64,000 bases of DNA from Prorocentrum cordatum (GCA_963575745.1 CAUYUJ010015959.1:42501-106500); one strand, 5' to 3'. Shown: positions 29,779 to 42,311, counted from the stretch's first letter. Translations and numbers: made by a program. The notes: generated from the letters alone by a model not told the origin.

Positions 29779-30180
29779 CTCCTCCTCCTCCTCCTCCTCC
29801 TCCTCCTCCTCCTCCTCCTCCTCCTCCTCCTCCTCCTCCTCCTCCTCCTCCCTGACCCCCTTCCGCACCCCCGCGCGGCGCGTGGCCGCCGCGTGGGGGT
29901 GCCGCGGCGCGCTGCCGCCGCGCCTCCTTCATGCCTGCCTCTCCTCGTGTTGGCGGCGCGCGCGTGGATAGCGCGAGGGGGCCGGCCTTTTGCAGAGGGC
30001 GGGGGGCCTCTTGGAAGACTTCTATCATAATCCACTTGGTTTCTAACATGAGGATGAACAGGAAGAGGAGGAGGGAGGAGAGGGAGGAGGTGGAGGAGAA
30101 GGAGGAGGACGAAGAGGAGGAGAAGGGGGTGGAGGAGGAGGGGGAGAAGGAGGAGTAGGAGCCGTGAGGAGGAAGAGGAG
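29779..30180. repeat. (TCC)n and (GGA)n microsatellites
   Basis: A pure TCC block of about 73 bp (29779-29851), a GC-rich spacer, then GGA-type repeats from about 30057. Confidence 0.9.
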
Positions 30181-30843
30181 GATGAGAAAGAGGCGGATAG
30201 GGGAAGGAGACTGAGAGCTGAGAGCGCATCGGCACGCAAACATGATGATCTGCCAGGTTGGCTGCGGTCAGCGATGCCTGTCCGCCGTGCGCCCGTGCCG
30301 ATGTCACAAGCGCGGGATTGGCGGCAGGCGGAGCACAATCGGCAGGAGGAGGACGGGGAACGGGAGGGTGGAAGGTAAGGAGGAAGAGGGCCCCAGACCA
30401 GGTTCCCTAACCCAACCACCCGTGGGAGCCTCGAGCGGCTTCGCTCAGACTCTGCACCCTGCACCTCCTGCACCCCTCCTGTTCCCTGTGTAGCTCCTCC
30501 TCGTCGCACCGCCAGAAGCGTCGGTAGGGCGGGCCAGGCTTTTCGCTGGGTCCTTCCCCACCGTACGGGGGAACAAACTGTCTGCACTGGAGACTGGGCT
30601 TATGACGAAGAGCAGGTGCTACAACACGAAGTACACACAGCTGGAACATGACAACTTGATACCACTTATGCTCATGAAGTAGATCGAAGACACCTACGGC
30701 GTATCACCGCCGCTTCCTGCCTTTTAGAATCGCCCATGTGGCCGAGCGTTGTGGCAAGAGCTTCGCCAAGCTATCGGACCATGTGTTCCCCATCAACCGT
30801 TGTGGAACCCTTTCGGGGAACACTTGGGGTAGGATGGCGGGGA
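30181..30843 (+). other. Spacer; one weak exon-like stretch
   Basis: Mostly without signal. At 30726-30840 the plus strand reads RIAHVAERCGKSFAKLSDHV and FPINRCGTLSGNTWGRM, which is compositionally protein-like but too short to assign. Confidence 0.2.
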
Positions 30844-31040
30844 TGATCAGGAGGAGGAGGAGGAGGAGGAGGAGGAGGAGGAGGACGAGGACGAGGACGA
30901 GGAGGAGGAGGAGGAGGAGGAGGAGGAGGAGGGGGCATCTTGGGAGCCTATGGGGACACTCTTGGGGCCTCCTGGGAGCTTCCTGGGAGCCTCTTGGAGG
31001 CATCTTGGGGGTCTCCTTGGGCCTCTTGGGGGCCTTTGTG
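30844..31040 (+). repeat. (GGA)n followed by GGCCTCTTGGGG-type minisatellite
   Basis: GGA to about 30932, then 11-12-bp degenerate units (GCATCTTGGGAGCCT..., CTCCTTGGGCCTCTTGGGGG). The same minisatellite occurs at 41140-41305 and, inverted, at 62755-62905. Confidence 0.7.
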
Positions 31041-31371
31041 TTTTTGGACCCTGACCCCGCCGATCTGCGTGAGGGGTGTCAATTTCTACCCACCCCAGCA
31101 ATTCAGACAACACGCTCAGGGCGTGGTACAAATGCGTGTTTTAGGCCTCCCCCCCGTCGCGCGGTCCATCAACAAGGAACAGTAAGCAGCAAGAAGTCAA
31201 CAAGGAATAGTAAGCAGCAAGAAGCAGAACTGTAACAGTGGAAGCTGGAAGCTGCAACTGGTACAGGAAACTGCGAACCTTGGACCTACAGCATGGTGGC
31301 CCCACACGGGGGCCGGCGGATTATTATAATATTATTTTTATCATTATTATTATTGTTGTTGTTGTTGGTGG

Positions 31372-31412
<41 letters not shown>

Positions 31413-31624
31413 TCCTCCCCCTCCCTTCTCCTACTTCTCACCCCTCCTCCATCCTCGTCCTTCATTCTCGTCCTCCTAGGGTGCCACTGTGGATACGCCA
31501 GGGATGGGCAAGCGGCTGTTGTGTGGAAGCCCCGCGTCATACGCCGCCTTGCGCGGTTCGTCTTTGGCTGGGGCTAGCCAGTGTTGGGAGAACGCTCCCG
31601 CTTCGCTGCCTAACTTTGCCCAAC
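31041..31624. other. Spacer with (TTG)n, no gene seen
   Basis: Includes AAGAAGTCAACAAGGAAYAGTAAGCAGC-like direct repeats at about 31170-31220 and a TTG/ATT microsatellite at 31320-31412. Confidence 0.4.
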
Positions 31625-32120
31625 GTGAGACAGGAGGAGGATGATGAGGATGAGGAAGAGGAGGAGGACGAGGACGAGGGCGAGGAAGAGGACGAGGGCG
31701 AGGATGAGGACGAGGAGGTGATGATGATGGGGAGAACAGGTGGGGAGGAGGAGGGGGAGGAGAATGAGGAGGGGGAGGAGGAGGGAGGGGGAGGAGGAGG
31801 GAGGAGGAGGAGGAGGAGGAGGAGGAGGAAGAGGAGGTCAAGCTGATTGGGGTCGTCCCCGTTGTCCTCGTCCTCGTTTGCGCGTCCCCACGACGATGCC
31901 GATGCGAATGCCGATGCCGATGCCGATTCCGATGCCGATGCTGATGATGATAATGGTGATGAGGAGGAGTTTGAGGAGGATCGGGAGGAGGAGGAGGACG
32001 ATGACGATTAGGACGAGGATGTTGATCAGGATGATGATGACCATGCCGATGATTGGTGACGATGGTTATGATGATGAGGGTGATGATGCTGGTGATGACG
32101 ACGTCGCTGATGTTGGTGAT
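31625..32120. repeat. GGA/GAC purine-rich and GATGCC repeats
   Basis: Acidic-codon-like repeats (GAGGAC) up to 31845, then GATGCCGAT and GATGAT units. Confidence 0.85.
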
Positions 32121-32350
32121 GCTGATGGGCGCGGGCGGGCTCCCCAGAGGAGCGCGCGCGCTGTCGGCGATCGCCTCGCTTCGCCCTCCCCGTGGCCAGG
32201 AGCGCCAGGTGGCCGCGCTGCAGGCGGAGCAGAAGCTCAAGGACGCACCTCCCTTGGCATCGCTCGGACGTGTGCATTTTTCCTGCGGCGAGGACCGTCG
32301 AGGAGCATCCTTGATCATTTGGCGAAAAAAACACGCACGAAACCGAACAA
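32121..32350 (+). other. GC-rich exon-like island, unknown
   Basis: The plus strand reads GGLPRGARALSAIASLRPPR and GQERQVAALQAEQKLKDAPP, a helical pattern unlike the repeats on both sides. No splice model or family could be fixed. Confidence 0.2.
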
Positions 32351-32639
32351 AACACAGGGACTGGACGTCCGAGCGATGGCGAGCTCCCCGCACTGACGGA
32401 TCGACCGGGTCGGACGGGCAGGAAACGGTGGAGGGAATGGAGAGCGCGGGGGAGTGAATGAGAAGGGAGGCGTGCAGGGAGGACGTGGAGCTAGAGGGCG
32501 CGGGGGAGCATGAGGAGGAGGAGGAATAGGATGATGAGGGAGCAGGAGGAGCTGGAGGCGGAAGGGGGAGGAACAGGTGGAGGAGATGGAGGAGGAGGAG
32601 GGAGGATGGAGGGGGGGAGGGACGATGTGGAGAAGGAGG
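32351..32639. other. Spacer with GGA-rich end, no gene seen
   Basis: From 32460 it becomes GGA-rich and merges into the GAT array. Confidence 0.4.
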
Positions 32640-32652
32640 GTAATGCTGATGG

Positions 32653-32695
<43 letters not shown>

Positions 32696-33719
32696 CATCA
32701 TGATGATGATGATGATGCTGATGATGATGATGCTGATGATGATGATACTGATACTGATACTGATACTGATACTGATACTGATACTGATACTGATACTGAT
32801 ACTGATACTGATACTGATGATGCTGATGTTGGTGCTGATGTTGATGATGCTGATGCTGATGCTGGTGCGCATGCTGATGCTAATTATGATGCTGCTGATG
32901 ATGGTGGTGGTGGTGGTTGTTGTGATGATGTTTATGCTGACGATGTCGGTGATACTGATGATGATGATGATGATGATGATGGTGGTGGTGCTGGTGTTTG
33001 TGATGATGATGACGAAGCTCATGATGATGATACTGATACTGATGATTATGCTGATGATGATGAGGATGTCGACGATGATGTCGACGCTGATGCTGAAGCT
33101 GTTGCTGGTGATGATGATGCTGCTGCTGATGATGATGCTGGCGATGGTGACGACGCCGATGATGATGATGCTGATGCTTATGATGCCGATACCGATGCCG
33201 ACAACGATGATGATGTTCATGTTGATGACGATCATGCTGATCATCATGCAACTGATGATAATGAGAAGGCGGATGATGATGACGGTGCGCATGATGATGG
33301 TGGTGATGATGATCATGCTGACGATGATGAGGACGATGACGATGACGACAATTATGGTACTGATGATGACGAAGATGAAGATGAAGATGAAGATGAAGAT
33401 GAAGATGAAGATGCTGATGATGATGCTGATGATGCTGATGATGATGATGATGATCATGCTGGTCACGATGATGATGCTGATGGCGATGATGATGAGGATT
33501 TTGTTGCTGCTGATGCTGACGATGCTCATCATGATGATGCTGCTGATGATGATGATGCTGCTGATGCTGATGATGATGAATCTGATGACGATGACTATGA
33601 AGATGACGCTGATTGTGATGATGATGACGATGATGATGAGGATTATGCTGCTGATGATGATGACGACGACGACGATGATGATGATGATAATGATGATGAT
33701 GATGTTGATGATAATGATA

Positions 33720-33787
<68 letters not shown>

Positions 33788-33810
33788 AATGGTGATGGTG
33801 ATGGTGATGG

Positions 33811-33851
<41 letters not shown>

Positions 33852-33990
33852 CTGCTAATGATGATGCTGATGATGCTGATGATGAGGATGCTGATGATGC
33901 TGGTGATTATGATGCTTCTGATCATGGTGATGATGCTGATGCTGATGATATTGATGATGCTGGTGATGATGCTGCTGCTGATTGCTATTA
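32640..33990. repeat. 1.35-kb (GAT)n array with GCT and GAAGAT variants
   Basis: Trinucleotide periodicity is kept throughout, with blocks of GATACT (32745-32815) and GATGAA (33370-33410). The Asp-rich, Met-rich and Ile/Ser-rich long frames here are consequences of the repeat. Confidence 0.95.
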
Positions 33991-34104
33991 CTGTTGTATT
34001 TTTGTTCTCCTTATTGTTATTTTCATGCCGTTTCTTTTTGTTTATCCCCCACATCCAAAGTGGGGTTCTTGTTTTCTCTGGACACCCCGCGCAGGAAGAG
34101 GAAC
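33991..34104. other. AT-rich spacer
   Basis: About 110 bp of T-rich unique sequence between arrays; no gene. Confidence 0.4.
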
Positions 34105-34278
34105 CCACCATCATCATCATCACTCATTCCTCACTCACTCACTCACTCATCATCCCTCACACACTCACTCACTCACTCACTCACTCACTCCCTCACTCCC
34201 TCACTCGCTCACTCACTCACTCACTCACTCATCAGCACTCACATATGATGATGATGAGTGTGCGCGTGAGAGAGTGTG

Positions 34279-34342
<64 letters not shown>

Positions 34343-34375
34343 CCAGTCAGTCAGTCAGTCACTCACTCACTCACT
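34105..34375. repeat. (CAT)n and (CACT/CAGT)n microsatellites
   Basis: CACT units (34130-34232), a CAT run (34278-34342), then CAGT/CACT. Confidence 0.9.
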
Positions 34376-34392
34376 CGCCTTGGGCCTCGTCT

Positions 34393-34853
34393 GTGAGTGA
34401 ATTGCGAGGAAGTCTCAAGCGGGAGCCCCCTCCCTATGGGGCCCGCGGATCATGTTACTAATCCGAGCGGGTCATCCAATTCCTGTAACTGTCGCCACTT
34501 TTGGGCTCTCGCGCTGCCAGAACGCCATTCCCAGGCCACATTGTGTGAGTGAATTGCGAGGAAGTCTCAAGCGGGAGCCCCCTCCCTATGGGGCCCGCGG
34601 ATCATGTTACTAATCCGAGCGGGTCATCCAATTCCTGTAACTGTCGCCACTTTTGGGCTCTCGCGCTGCCAGAACGCCATTCCCAGGCCACATGGGCATC
34701 GTCTGTGAGTGAATTGCGAGGAAGTCTCAAGCGGGAGCTCCCTCCCTATGGGGCCCGCGGATCATGTTACTAATCCGAGCGGGTCATCCAATTCCTGTAA
34801 CTGTCGCCACTTTTGGGCTCTCGCGCTGCCAGAACGCCATTCCCAGGCCACAT
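34393..34853 (+). repeat. Nearly identical 152-160-bp tandem repeat, three units
   Basis: Units start at 34393, 34545 and 34705 with GTGAGTGAATTGCGAGGAAG. They differ by an 8-bp insertion (CATGGGCATCGTC junction) and very few substitutions, so the duplications are recent. Each carries a degenerate copy of the 20-nt motif (GAGGAAGTCTCAAGCGGGAG). Confidence 0.9.
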
Positions 34854-35065
34854 TTTGAATGCCCGGAGCCAACTGTAGGCCACTTCGTGTTCTTCGTGCT
34901 CCCAGAACACCATTCCCGAGCCACATTTTGAATGCCCAGAGCCAACTCTAGGCCACTTCGTGTTCTTCGTGTTCCCAGAACACCACTCCTGGGCCACATT
35001 CTGAATTTCCAGAGCCAATTGTAGGCAACTTTGTGTTCGTCGTGTTCCCAGAGCGCTATTCCCGG
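34850..35065 (+). repeat. 73-bp tandem repeat, about three units
   Basis: ACATTTTGAATGCCC-type starts at 34850, 34923 and 34996. It shares the AACGCCATTCCCAGGCCACA edge with the preceding array. Confidence 0.85.
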
Positions 35066-35359
35066 CACGTTTCCCCGCGCCAGGGCGAGAAGAAATATAC
35101 GCAGAAGCGACAGCCAGGACGCCTCACCAACCACGAGGACGACGGTGAGGTTTTTTTCTAGATTCGCCCAGAGGATTCTCATGTGGGGTCCTTCCGTCGG
35201 AGTAATTTTAGTAGAGCCTGTCATCATTGCTGCGATTCCCAACCAACCTGTGTTGTTGGGTCCTCGTTTTGAAGAGACGGTCCCCGCGTTTCATCCTCAT
35301 CCTCCTCCTCCTCCCTCCTCCCCCCCTCCCGTGCCCCCCACCCCCCGCCCCCAGTGGGG
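35066..35359. other. Spacer, no gene seen
   Basis: Unique sequence that becomes CCT-rich at 35295-35350 before the satellite. Confidence 0.4.
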
Positions 35360-37665
35360 TGTACCACGTGCGTCCCCCACACTCAGCACGGCGCTTCGTG
35401 GCCCCATAGGGAGGTCCACCTAAGGCCCCAGTGGTGTGTACCACGTGCGTCTCCCCCACCCAGGACAGCGCCCCATGGCCCCACAGGGGCTCCGCCGAAG
35501 GTCTCAGTGGTGTGTGCCACATGCGTCTACCCCGCCCAGTACAGCGTTTCGTGGCCTCAGATGAAGCCCCACTGAAAGTCCCCGTGGCGCAGTCCGCATG
35601 CGTCTCCCTCACCCAGTACAGCGCTTCGTGGCCCCAGAGGGGCTCCGCCGAAGGTCCCCGTGGCGCAGTCCGCATGCGTCTCCCTCACCCAGTACAGCGT
35701 TTCGTGGGCACATATGGAGCCCCACCGAAGGTCCCCGTGGCGCAGTCCGCATGCGTTTCTCCTACCCAATACAGCGTTTCGTGGCCCCATATGGGCCCCA
35801 CCGAAAGTCCCCGTGGCGCAGTCCGCATGCGTCTCCCCCACCCAGTACAACGTTTCGCGGCCCCATATGGGCTCCGCCGAAGGTCCCCGTGGTGCATTCC
35901 GCATGCGTCCCCCGCAACCCAGTACAGCGTTTCGTTGCCCCAGAGGGGCTCCGCCGAAGGTCCCCGTGGTGCAATCCGCATGCGTCCCCCTCACCCAGTA
36001 CATCGTTTCGTGGCCCTATATGGAGCCCCGCCGAAGGTCCCCGTGGTGCAGTCCGCATGCGTCCCCCTACCCAGTACAGCGTTTCGTGGCCCCATAGGAG
36101 CTCCGCCGAAGGCCCCCTTTGGCGCAGTCCGCATGCGCCTCCCTCACCCAGTAGAGCGCTTCGTGGCCCCATATGGAGTCCCACCGAAAGTCACCGTGGC
36201 GCAGTCCGCATGCGTCTCCCCCACCCAGTACAGCGTTTCGTGGCCCATATGGAGCCCCACCGAGGGTCACCGTGGCGCAGTCCGCATGCGTCTTCCCAAC
36301 CCAGTACAGCGTTTCGTGGCCACATGGGGGATCCGCCGAAGGTCCCCGTGGCGCAGTCTTTATGCGTTTCCCTCACCCAGTACAGCGTTGCGTGGCCCCA
36401 TATGGGGCCCCACCGAAGGTCCCCGTGGCGCAGTCCGCATGCGTTTCCTCCACCCAGTACAGCGCTTCGTGGCCCCAGAGTGGCTCCGCCGAAGGTCCCC
36501 GCGGCACAGTCCGCATGCGTCCCCGCCACTCATGTCGGCACACCCCTCACACGTTTCGTGGCCCCATAAGGGGCTCCGCCGAAGGTCCCCGTGGCACAGT
36601 CCGCATGCGTCCCCGCCAATCATGTCGGCCCACCCCTCACACGCTTCGTGGCCCCATCGGATCTCCGCCGAAGGTCCCAGTGACACAGTCCGCATGCGTC
36701 CCCGCCATGCATTTCGGCCCACCTCATCATACGTTTCGTGGCCCCATAGGAGCTCCGCCGAAGGTCCCCGTGGCACAGTCCGCATGCGTCCCCGCCATTC
36801 ATGTCGGCACACCCCTCACACGTTTCGTGGCCTCATAGGAGCTCCGCCGAAGGTCCCAATGGCACATTCCGCATGCGTCCCCGCCAGTCATTTCGGCACA
36901 CCCCTCACACGTTTCGTGGCCCCACGGGATCTCCGCCAAGGATCCCCGTGGCACAGTCCGCATGCGTCCCCGCCGCTCATTTCGGCACGCCCCTCACACG
37001 TTTCGTGGCCCCACGGGATCTCCGCCGAGGATCCCCGTGGCACAGTCCGCATGCGTCCCCGCCACTCGTTTCGGCACGCCCCTCACACGTTTCGTGGCCC
37101 CATACGAGCTCCACCGAAGGAAGGTCCCAGTGGCACAGTCCGCATGCGTCCCGGCCACTCATTTCGGCCCACCTTACACGTTTCATGGCCCCATAGGAGC
37201 TCCGCCGAAGGTCCCAGTGGCACAGTCCGCATGCGTCCCCGCCGCTCATTTCGGCACACCCCTCACACGTTTCGTGGCCCCACGGGATCTCCGCCGAGGA
37301 TCCCCGTGGCACAGTCCGCATGCGTCCCCGCCACTCATTTTAGCACACCCCTCACACGTTTCGTGGCCCCACAGGAGCTCCGCCGAAGGTCCCAGTGGCA
37401 CAGTCCGCATGCGTCCCCGCCACTCATTTCGGCACACCCCTCACACGTTTCGTGGCCCCATAGGAAACTCCACCGAAGGTTCCCGTGGCGCAGTCCGCAT
37501 GCGTCTCCCTCACCCAGTACAGCGTTTCGTGGCCACATATGGAGCCCCACCGAAGGTCTCAGTGGCGCAGTCCGCATGCGTCTCCCTGACCCAGTACAGC
37601 GTTTCGTGGCCTCATAGGGAGCTCCACCGAAGGCCCCCGTGGCGCAGTCCGCATGCGGTTCCCCC
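35360..37665 (+). repeat. 76/89-bp satellite array, about 28 units
   Basis: Every unit contains GCAGTCCGCATGCGTC and TTTCGTGGCCCCA. Type A units are 76-77 bp with CACCCAGTACAGCG (about 35590-36510 and 37490-37650). Type B units are 88-89 bp with CGCCACTCATTTCGGCACAC (about 36510-37490). The unit is not a multiple of three, yet long frames stay open because the unit lacks stops in most registers; I do not regard them as genes. Confidence 0.93.
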
Positions 37666-37769
37666 ATCGAAAAAGTGTATCACAATTGCGGTATTCACAC
37701 CTTCATATGGTTGGGTCCTTCGTCAGGCTATTTTTCTTTATTCGTAGTGGCCTTATGAATCATATTTGA
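37666..37769. other. Short spacer
   Basis: Unique sequence between the satellite and a GAT array; no signal. Confidence 0.4.
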
Positions 37770-38935
<1,166 letters not shown>

Positions 38936-39560
38936 ATGATGATTTCACGTTCTGTACGGAGAAGATGATGAGGAGGTCGCAGGCGCTGCGGGTACGCCCG
39001 CCGCGCAGCCCTCCAGCTTGGCGTCGCAGCGCCCGCTGCCGCCTTGGCGTGCCTCGGGCGCCCAGGAGCATGTTTCCGTGCCTGCCTCGCTGCCTGCTGT
39101 GCCCGCAGCGCCCTCGGTCCTGCCGGTGCTCGGTGGGCAGTCGCCGCCGGTGCCGAGTGGGGCCTCGCGCCGCTCCCGCTGGGCGTCCGTGGCTGGCGGC
39201 GGCGTGCAGGCCGCCTAGCGGGCCATCCTACCGCGCGTAGCTGGGCGGGCACTCACCGACGTCGACATTTTGCGCCTTGCTGCCGCGCATCCCGTACGCA
39301 AGCCGCTGTGCCTTCTTCCTGTGCGGCTCGAACGGGGAGAAGATTGGAGTTGCCATCCGTCCGTCAGGTGGTTGGGGGGGTCGCGAGCTGCTGGCTGCGC
39401 CAGGGCAGGGTCACGGTCTCTGGGGCCCCGGAGATGCAGGCAACGCTCTTCTCCCCAGAGCGCCAAATGTCTTTATTTCTTGTCCTCCTACATCTACTAT
39501 CCTGTTATGACCCCGCCGCTTGACGAGAACCACTGCCGCCAGCCCTGAACCGTAAGTTGG
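38936..39560 (+). other. GC-rich island, possible exon, unknown
   Basis: From about 38950 one plus frame reads EDDEEVAGAAGTPAAQPSSL and PASLPAVPAAPSVLPVLGGQ to a stop near 39217. A later stretch reads DVDILRLAAAHPVRKPLCLL and PVRLERGEDW. Composition is protein-like, but no family or splice structure is recognised. Confidence 0.2.
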
Positions 39561-39697
39561 GGGAGGAGACCTTTTTTGAGGCCCTCTTGCAGCGAGGCCG
39601 CGTGCCGCGGGAGCCGATCACCCTGGCACGGGTCCTATAGCCTGAAGCGTATCTTTATCCCCGTGTTTGACGTCTCCTTTTTTTCGGTGCCGACTTG
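39561..39697. other. Spacer, no gene seen
   Basis: No signal apart from a T8 run. Confidence 0.35.
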
Positions 39698-39775
39698 AAG
39701 CAGATAGCTTAGTGGCTGAGGGCACATGCCTAGATCGTCATCGCCGTGGGCTTGTCGATCCTAGGGGTAAAGATC
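39698..39775 (+). repeat. Degenerate tRNA-like sequence (possible SINE head)
   Basis: TAGCTTAGTGGC (39705) fits a pol III A box, and GCTT can pair with GGGC around a D-loop-like segment. CTTGTCGATCC (39751) is a partial B box. The anticodon stem does not pair, so it is not a functional tRNA. A tRNA-derived SINE or pseudogene is the likely meaning. Confidence 0.35.
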
Positions 39776-40172
39776 ATTTCGAGGTTGGTTAGGGTCGCCG
39801 GTGGTCGAGCTGATCACCCTCGCGCGCCACTTGCACAAGGGCCGCCGGTGGTCGAGCTCCGAGGCACGGTAACCGCTCACAGACATGTGTATGTAGTTTT
39901 TCTTTTGCCGATGCGCCGTCCAGGCGCGGCTCTTGAGTGAGTGAGTGAGTTAGGGTCGCAGTGCCATCGGCCCGAGGCCTTGAGGGCGGGGCTCCCGGGG
40001 CCATGGGCGTGGGCGTCGCTCTGCGGCGAGTCGGGGATGGGGGGATCGCACGGGCTGGTCGGTGGGGCGCGCCCCGCCTCCAAGAACCCGGGGGGGATGG
40101 GCTCTGTGAGTGCTTCCGGTCTTGTTCCCAAGATGCATTGGGGCAGTGAGTGCTGGCCGCATGATGACGAAC
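39776..40172. other. Spacer, no gene seen
   Basis: CGCCGGTGGTCGAGCT occurs twice (about 39796 and 39841). A short GAGT run lies at 39934-39950. Confidence 0.4.
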
Positions 40173-40344
40173 CAACAACACACACCCATACGCATAGGGG
40201 GATCGGAGAGGGCTATGGGTGCGTGTTGTCGGATGGGGGTCCCCGCTCGAACGGGAGCGTTCCCCAGGGTCCGACAACCCGCACCCATACCCATAACCAC
40301 TCCTCCTCCCAACGACCTCCCTATGGGTATGGGTGTGTGTTGTT
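40173..40344. repeat. Compound inverted repeat (cloverleaf-like)
   Basis: ACAACACACACCCATACGCA (40177) pairs with CTATGGGTGCGTGTTGT (40213). GACAACCCGCACCCATACCC (40273) pairs with CTATGGGTATGGGTGTGTGT (40321). Between them GTCGGA...CGCTC-GAAC-GGGAGCG...TCCGAC forms an inner stem (40228-40275). All arms are variants of one sequence, so alternative pairings are possible. Confidence 0.7.
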
Positions 40345-41056
40345 CGTTCGTCGCATGATGTGCTACTGCTTCACTGAGTCAATGTCTGATGCATTTCTGG
40401 CCTCCCCGTGCGCTTCGCACCCTGCGGGGCCGTTCTGCTGGACGGATGTTTTAACCACCGCTCCGCTTCGCTTTGCCCCACCCCCGCACGTCCTCCGTTG
40501 GTCTGTGGCCCGCGCTGCGGGCGAGCGTGAACTGGCTCAGCGCCTGGGCGGCCAAGGAGCGAGGTCAAGACAGCAGCGGACATGAGCGTGCACAGGTCTA
40601 CGCGCTCGTGAGCACCACTCTCCGGAGCAGCAGGGCGCAGGCGGGAACGGATGCGCACCTGCGAGGGCTTTCTCTCACCTCCTCCCCTGTACTCCGCTTC
40701 TGCCTCCCCTCCCTCCTCTCAGCTGGCTCACTGAACGAATCGAACTCCTCAGGGACGCGGCCATCCCCCCCCGGGGACGACGCCATCCAGCCCACAGGGG
40801 AGGGCTTGATGTGACGAGGTAGGTACTCTGTAAGAAGTAGACGCCTGTCGCTGAAAGTAGGTATTTTTGGATTCCCAGATCCCGATCTACTTCAAGCTCC
40901 TTCCTTCTTCAAAAATCGACACGCTTTTGCTGTGTTTTGTTATTGTAGTGGCCTTCGGCCAGTGCCGCCGATCCAGGGCGCTCCGACTGATGTGATCCTT
41001 CTTCGCCCTCGTCCCTCCTCTCTTTTTCCCTCCCCTCCTCTCACTCAGCATTTATC
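40345..41056. other. Spacer, no supported gene
   Basis: Several overlapping open frames of similar quality on both strands and none with a family signature. Confidence 0.35.
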
Positions 41057-41320
41057 CAGTGGCCGTCGGCCTATCCCGCCACCGTGCGTGGGTGGTGGGT
41101 CAGAGGCCTCATGGATGCTGGTTGGGATCTCGTGGTTGGCTGGGACTTCTGGGGGCCTCTTGGGCGCCTCTTGGGGCTTCTTGGGGGCCTCTTGGGCCTC
41201 TTGGGGCCACTAGAGGGCCTCTTGGGGGTCTCTTGGGAGCCTCTTGGGGCTTCTTGGGGGCCTCTTCTGCGCCCCTTGGGGCCTCTTGGAGGCCTCCTCG
41301 GAGCCTCTTGGTGCGGGAGG
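41057..41320 (+). repeat. GGCCTCTTGGGG-type minisatellite with shared flank
   Basis: A ~50-bp head (GTCGGCCTATCCCGCCACCG, then GTGCGTGGGTGGTGGGT) precedes the 11-12-bp units. The head and the units both match the minus strand of 62755-62975, so this is one dispersed family. Confidence 0.7.
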
Positions 41321-42311
41321 GGTGGTACTCGAGTTCGGAACCCCCTCGGAGGCCACGATCCTTGTGAGGGGTGTAAAAAAACGCATCCGCCGGAAACTCG
41401 CACCCCCCCCCCACCCCACCCCCCCTTCCCCGGCAGAGCCACCCCGGCAACCCCCCCAGAGGCTGAGGCTCAGCCTCGAGGCTGTAGCTGAGACTCCTTG
41501 AAACTCACACGCCGGATCGGCGGATTCCCTGGGGGGGCCTGGACCCAATCAACTCAATCCGCCTTCCTACTTAATGTTTTTACCTACTTCTTCCGACCGA
41601 CGTGTAGCGGGGGGGACCGAGGAGGGACTCCCCAGTGGGGCGGGGTAGCTGGGGACGAGGTACTCTGCAGGAAGTAGTGTGGGCGGGACCGAGGGGGGAC
41701 CCCCCAGTGGGGCAGGGTAGCTGGGTGGCCCTGCCAATCGTGGAGGGAGTCCTCCTCCTCCCTCCTCCCCCTCCTCCTCCTCCTCCTCCTCCTCCTCCTC
41801 CTCCTCCTCTTTCCTCCTTCTCCTCCGACCTCCCCTCTCCCGCTCCTGACCCCAGTTTTTCCGCCGCAGCTTCGCCTCAGGGCGCCGGAGACGGGGGCAC
41901 AGCAAACGGGGGCACGGGGAACGCCGCTCTCCACGTCTGGCCATGCCCTCGCTTAGGGGGGCCCTGGGCGCCGCAGACAGGGGCACAGCAAGTGGGGGCA
42001 TGCGGGAAAGCCGAGGTTGATAGACCTCCTACCCTGACACGTCGATTAAGGAATTGGCCATTCTCGGTTCGCGAGAGGGCGTTGCCGACCGTTGTTTTTG
42101 GCGGGCCCAGGTCCTTCGCTCTCTGCCCTGGGCCGTTTTCACTGAGGGGAGGTTTGCTAAAGGGAGGTTTGTCCACCGCCGAGTGTGCGAAGCCCTGGCC
42201 GCCCAGGGAGCGGCCAGCTGGCCCGTGGATCCGGTTCGCATCCCCCTTCTTGCCGAGGCTGATAGGCTTGTTGTCCACCACCACCACCATAAGTTGGAGG
42301 GGGAGGGGGTC
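41321..42311. other. Repeat-rich spacer
   Basis: Contains a 73-bp duplication (GGGACCGAGG...CAGTGGGGC at about 41613 and 41686), an 88-bp one (GGGGCACAGCAA at about 41895 and 41981) and a TCC block (41755-41812). No gene seen. Confidence 0.45.

Noticed and set aside
32510-34279. 589-codon Asp-rich frame and other long frames over the GAT array
   Set aside because: All six frames stay open because GAT, ATG and TGA-poor variants lack stops in most registers. There is no non-repeat domain.
34105-34375. CRISPR-like array in the CAT/CACT region or the 34.4-kb tandem repeats
   Set aside because: No alternation of constant repeats with unique spacers; these are plain tandem repeats in a eukaryotic setting.
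35431-37617. 728-codon frame over the satellite
   Set aside because: The 76-bp unit shifts frame every repeat and three plus frames are open together, so the peptide is a by-product of a stop-poor satellite.
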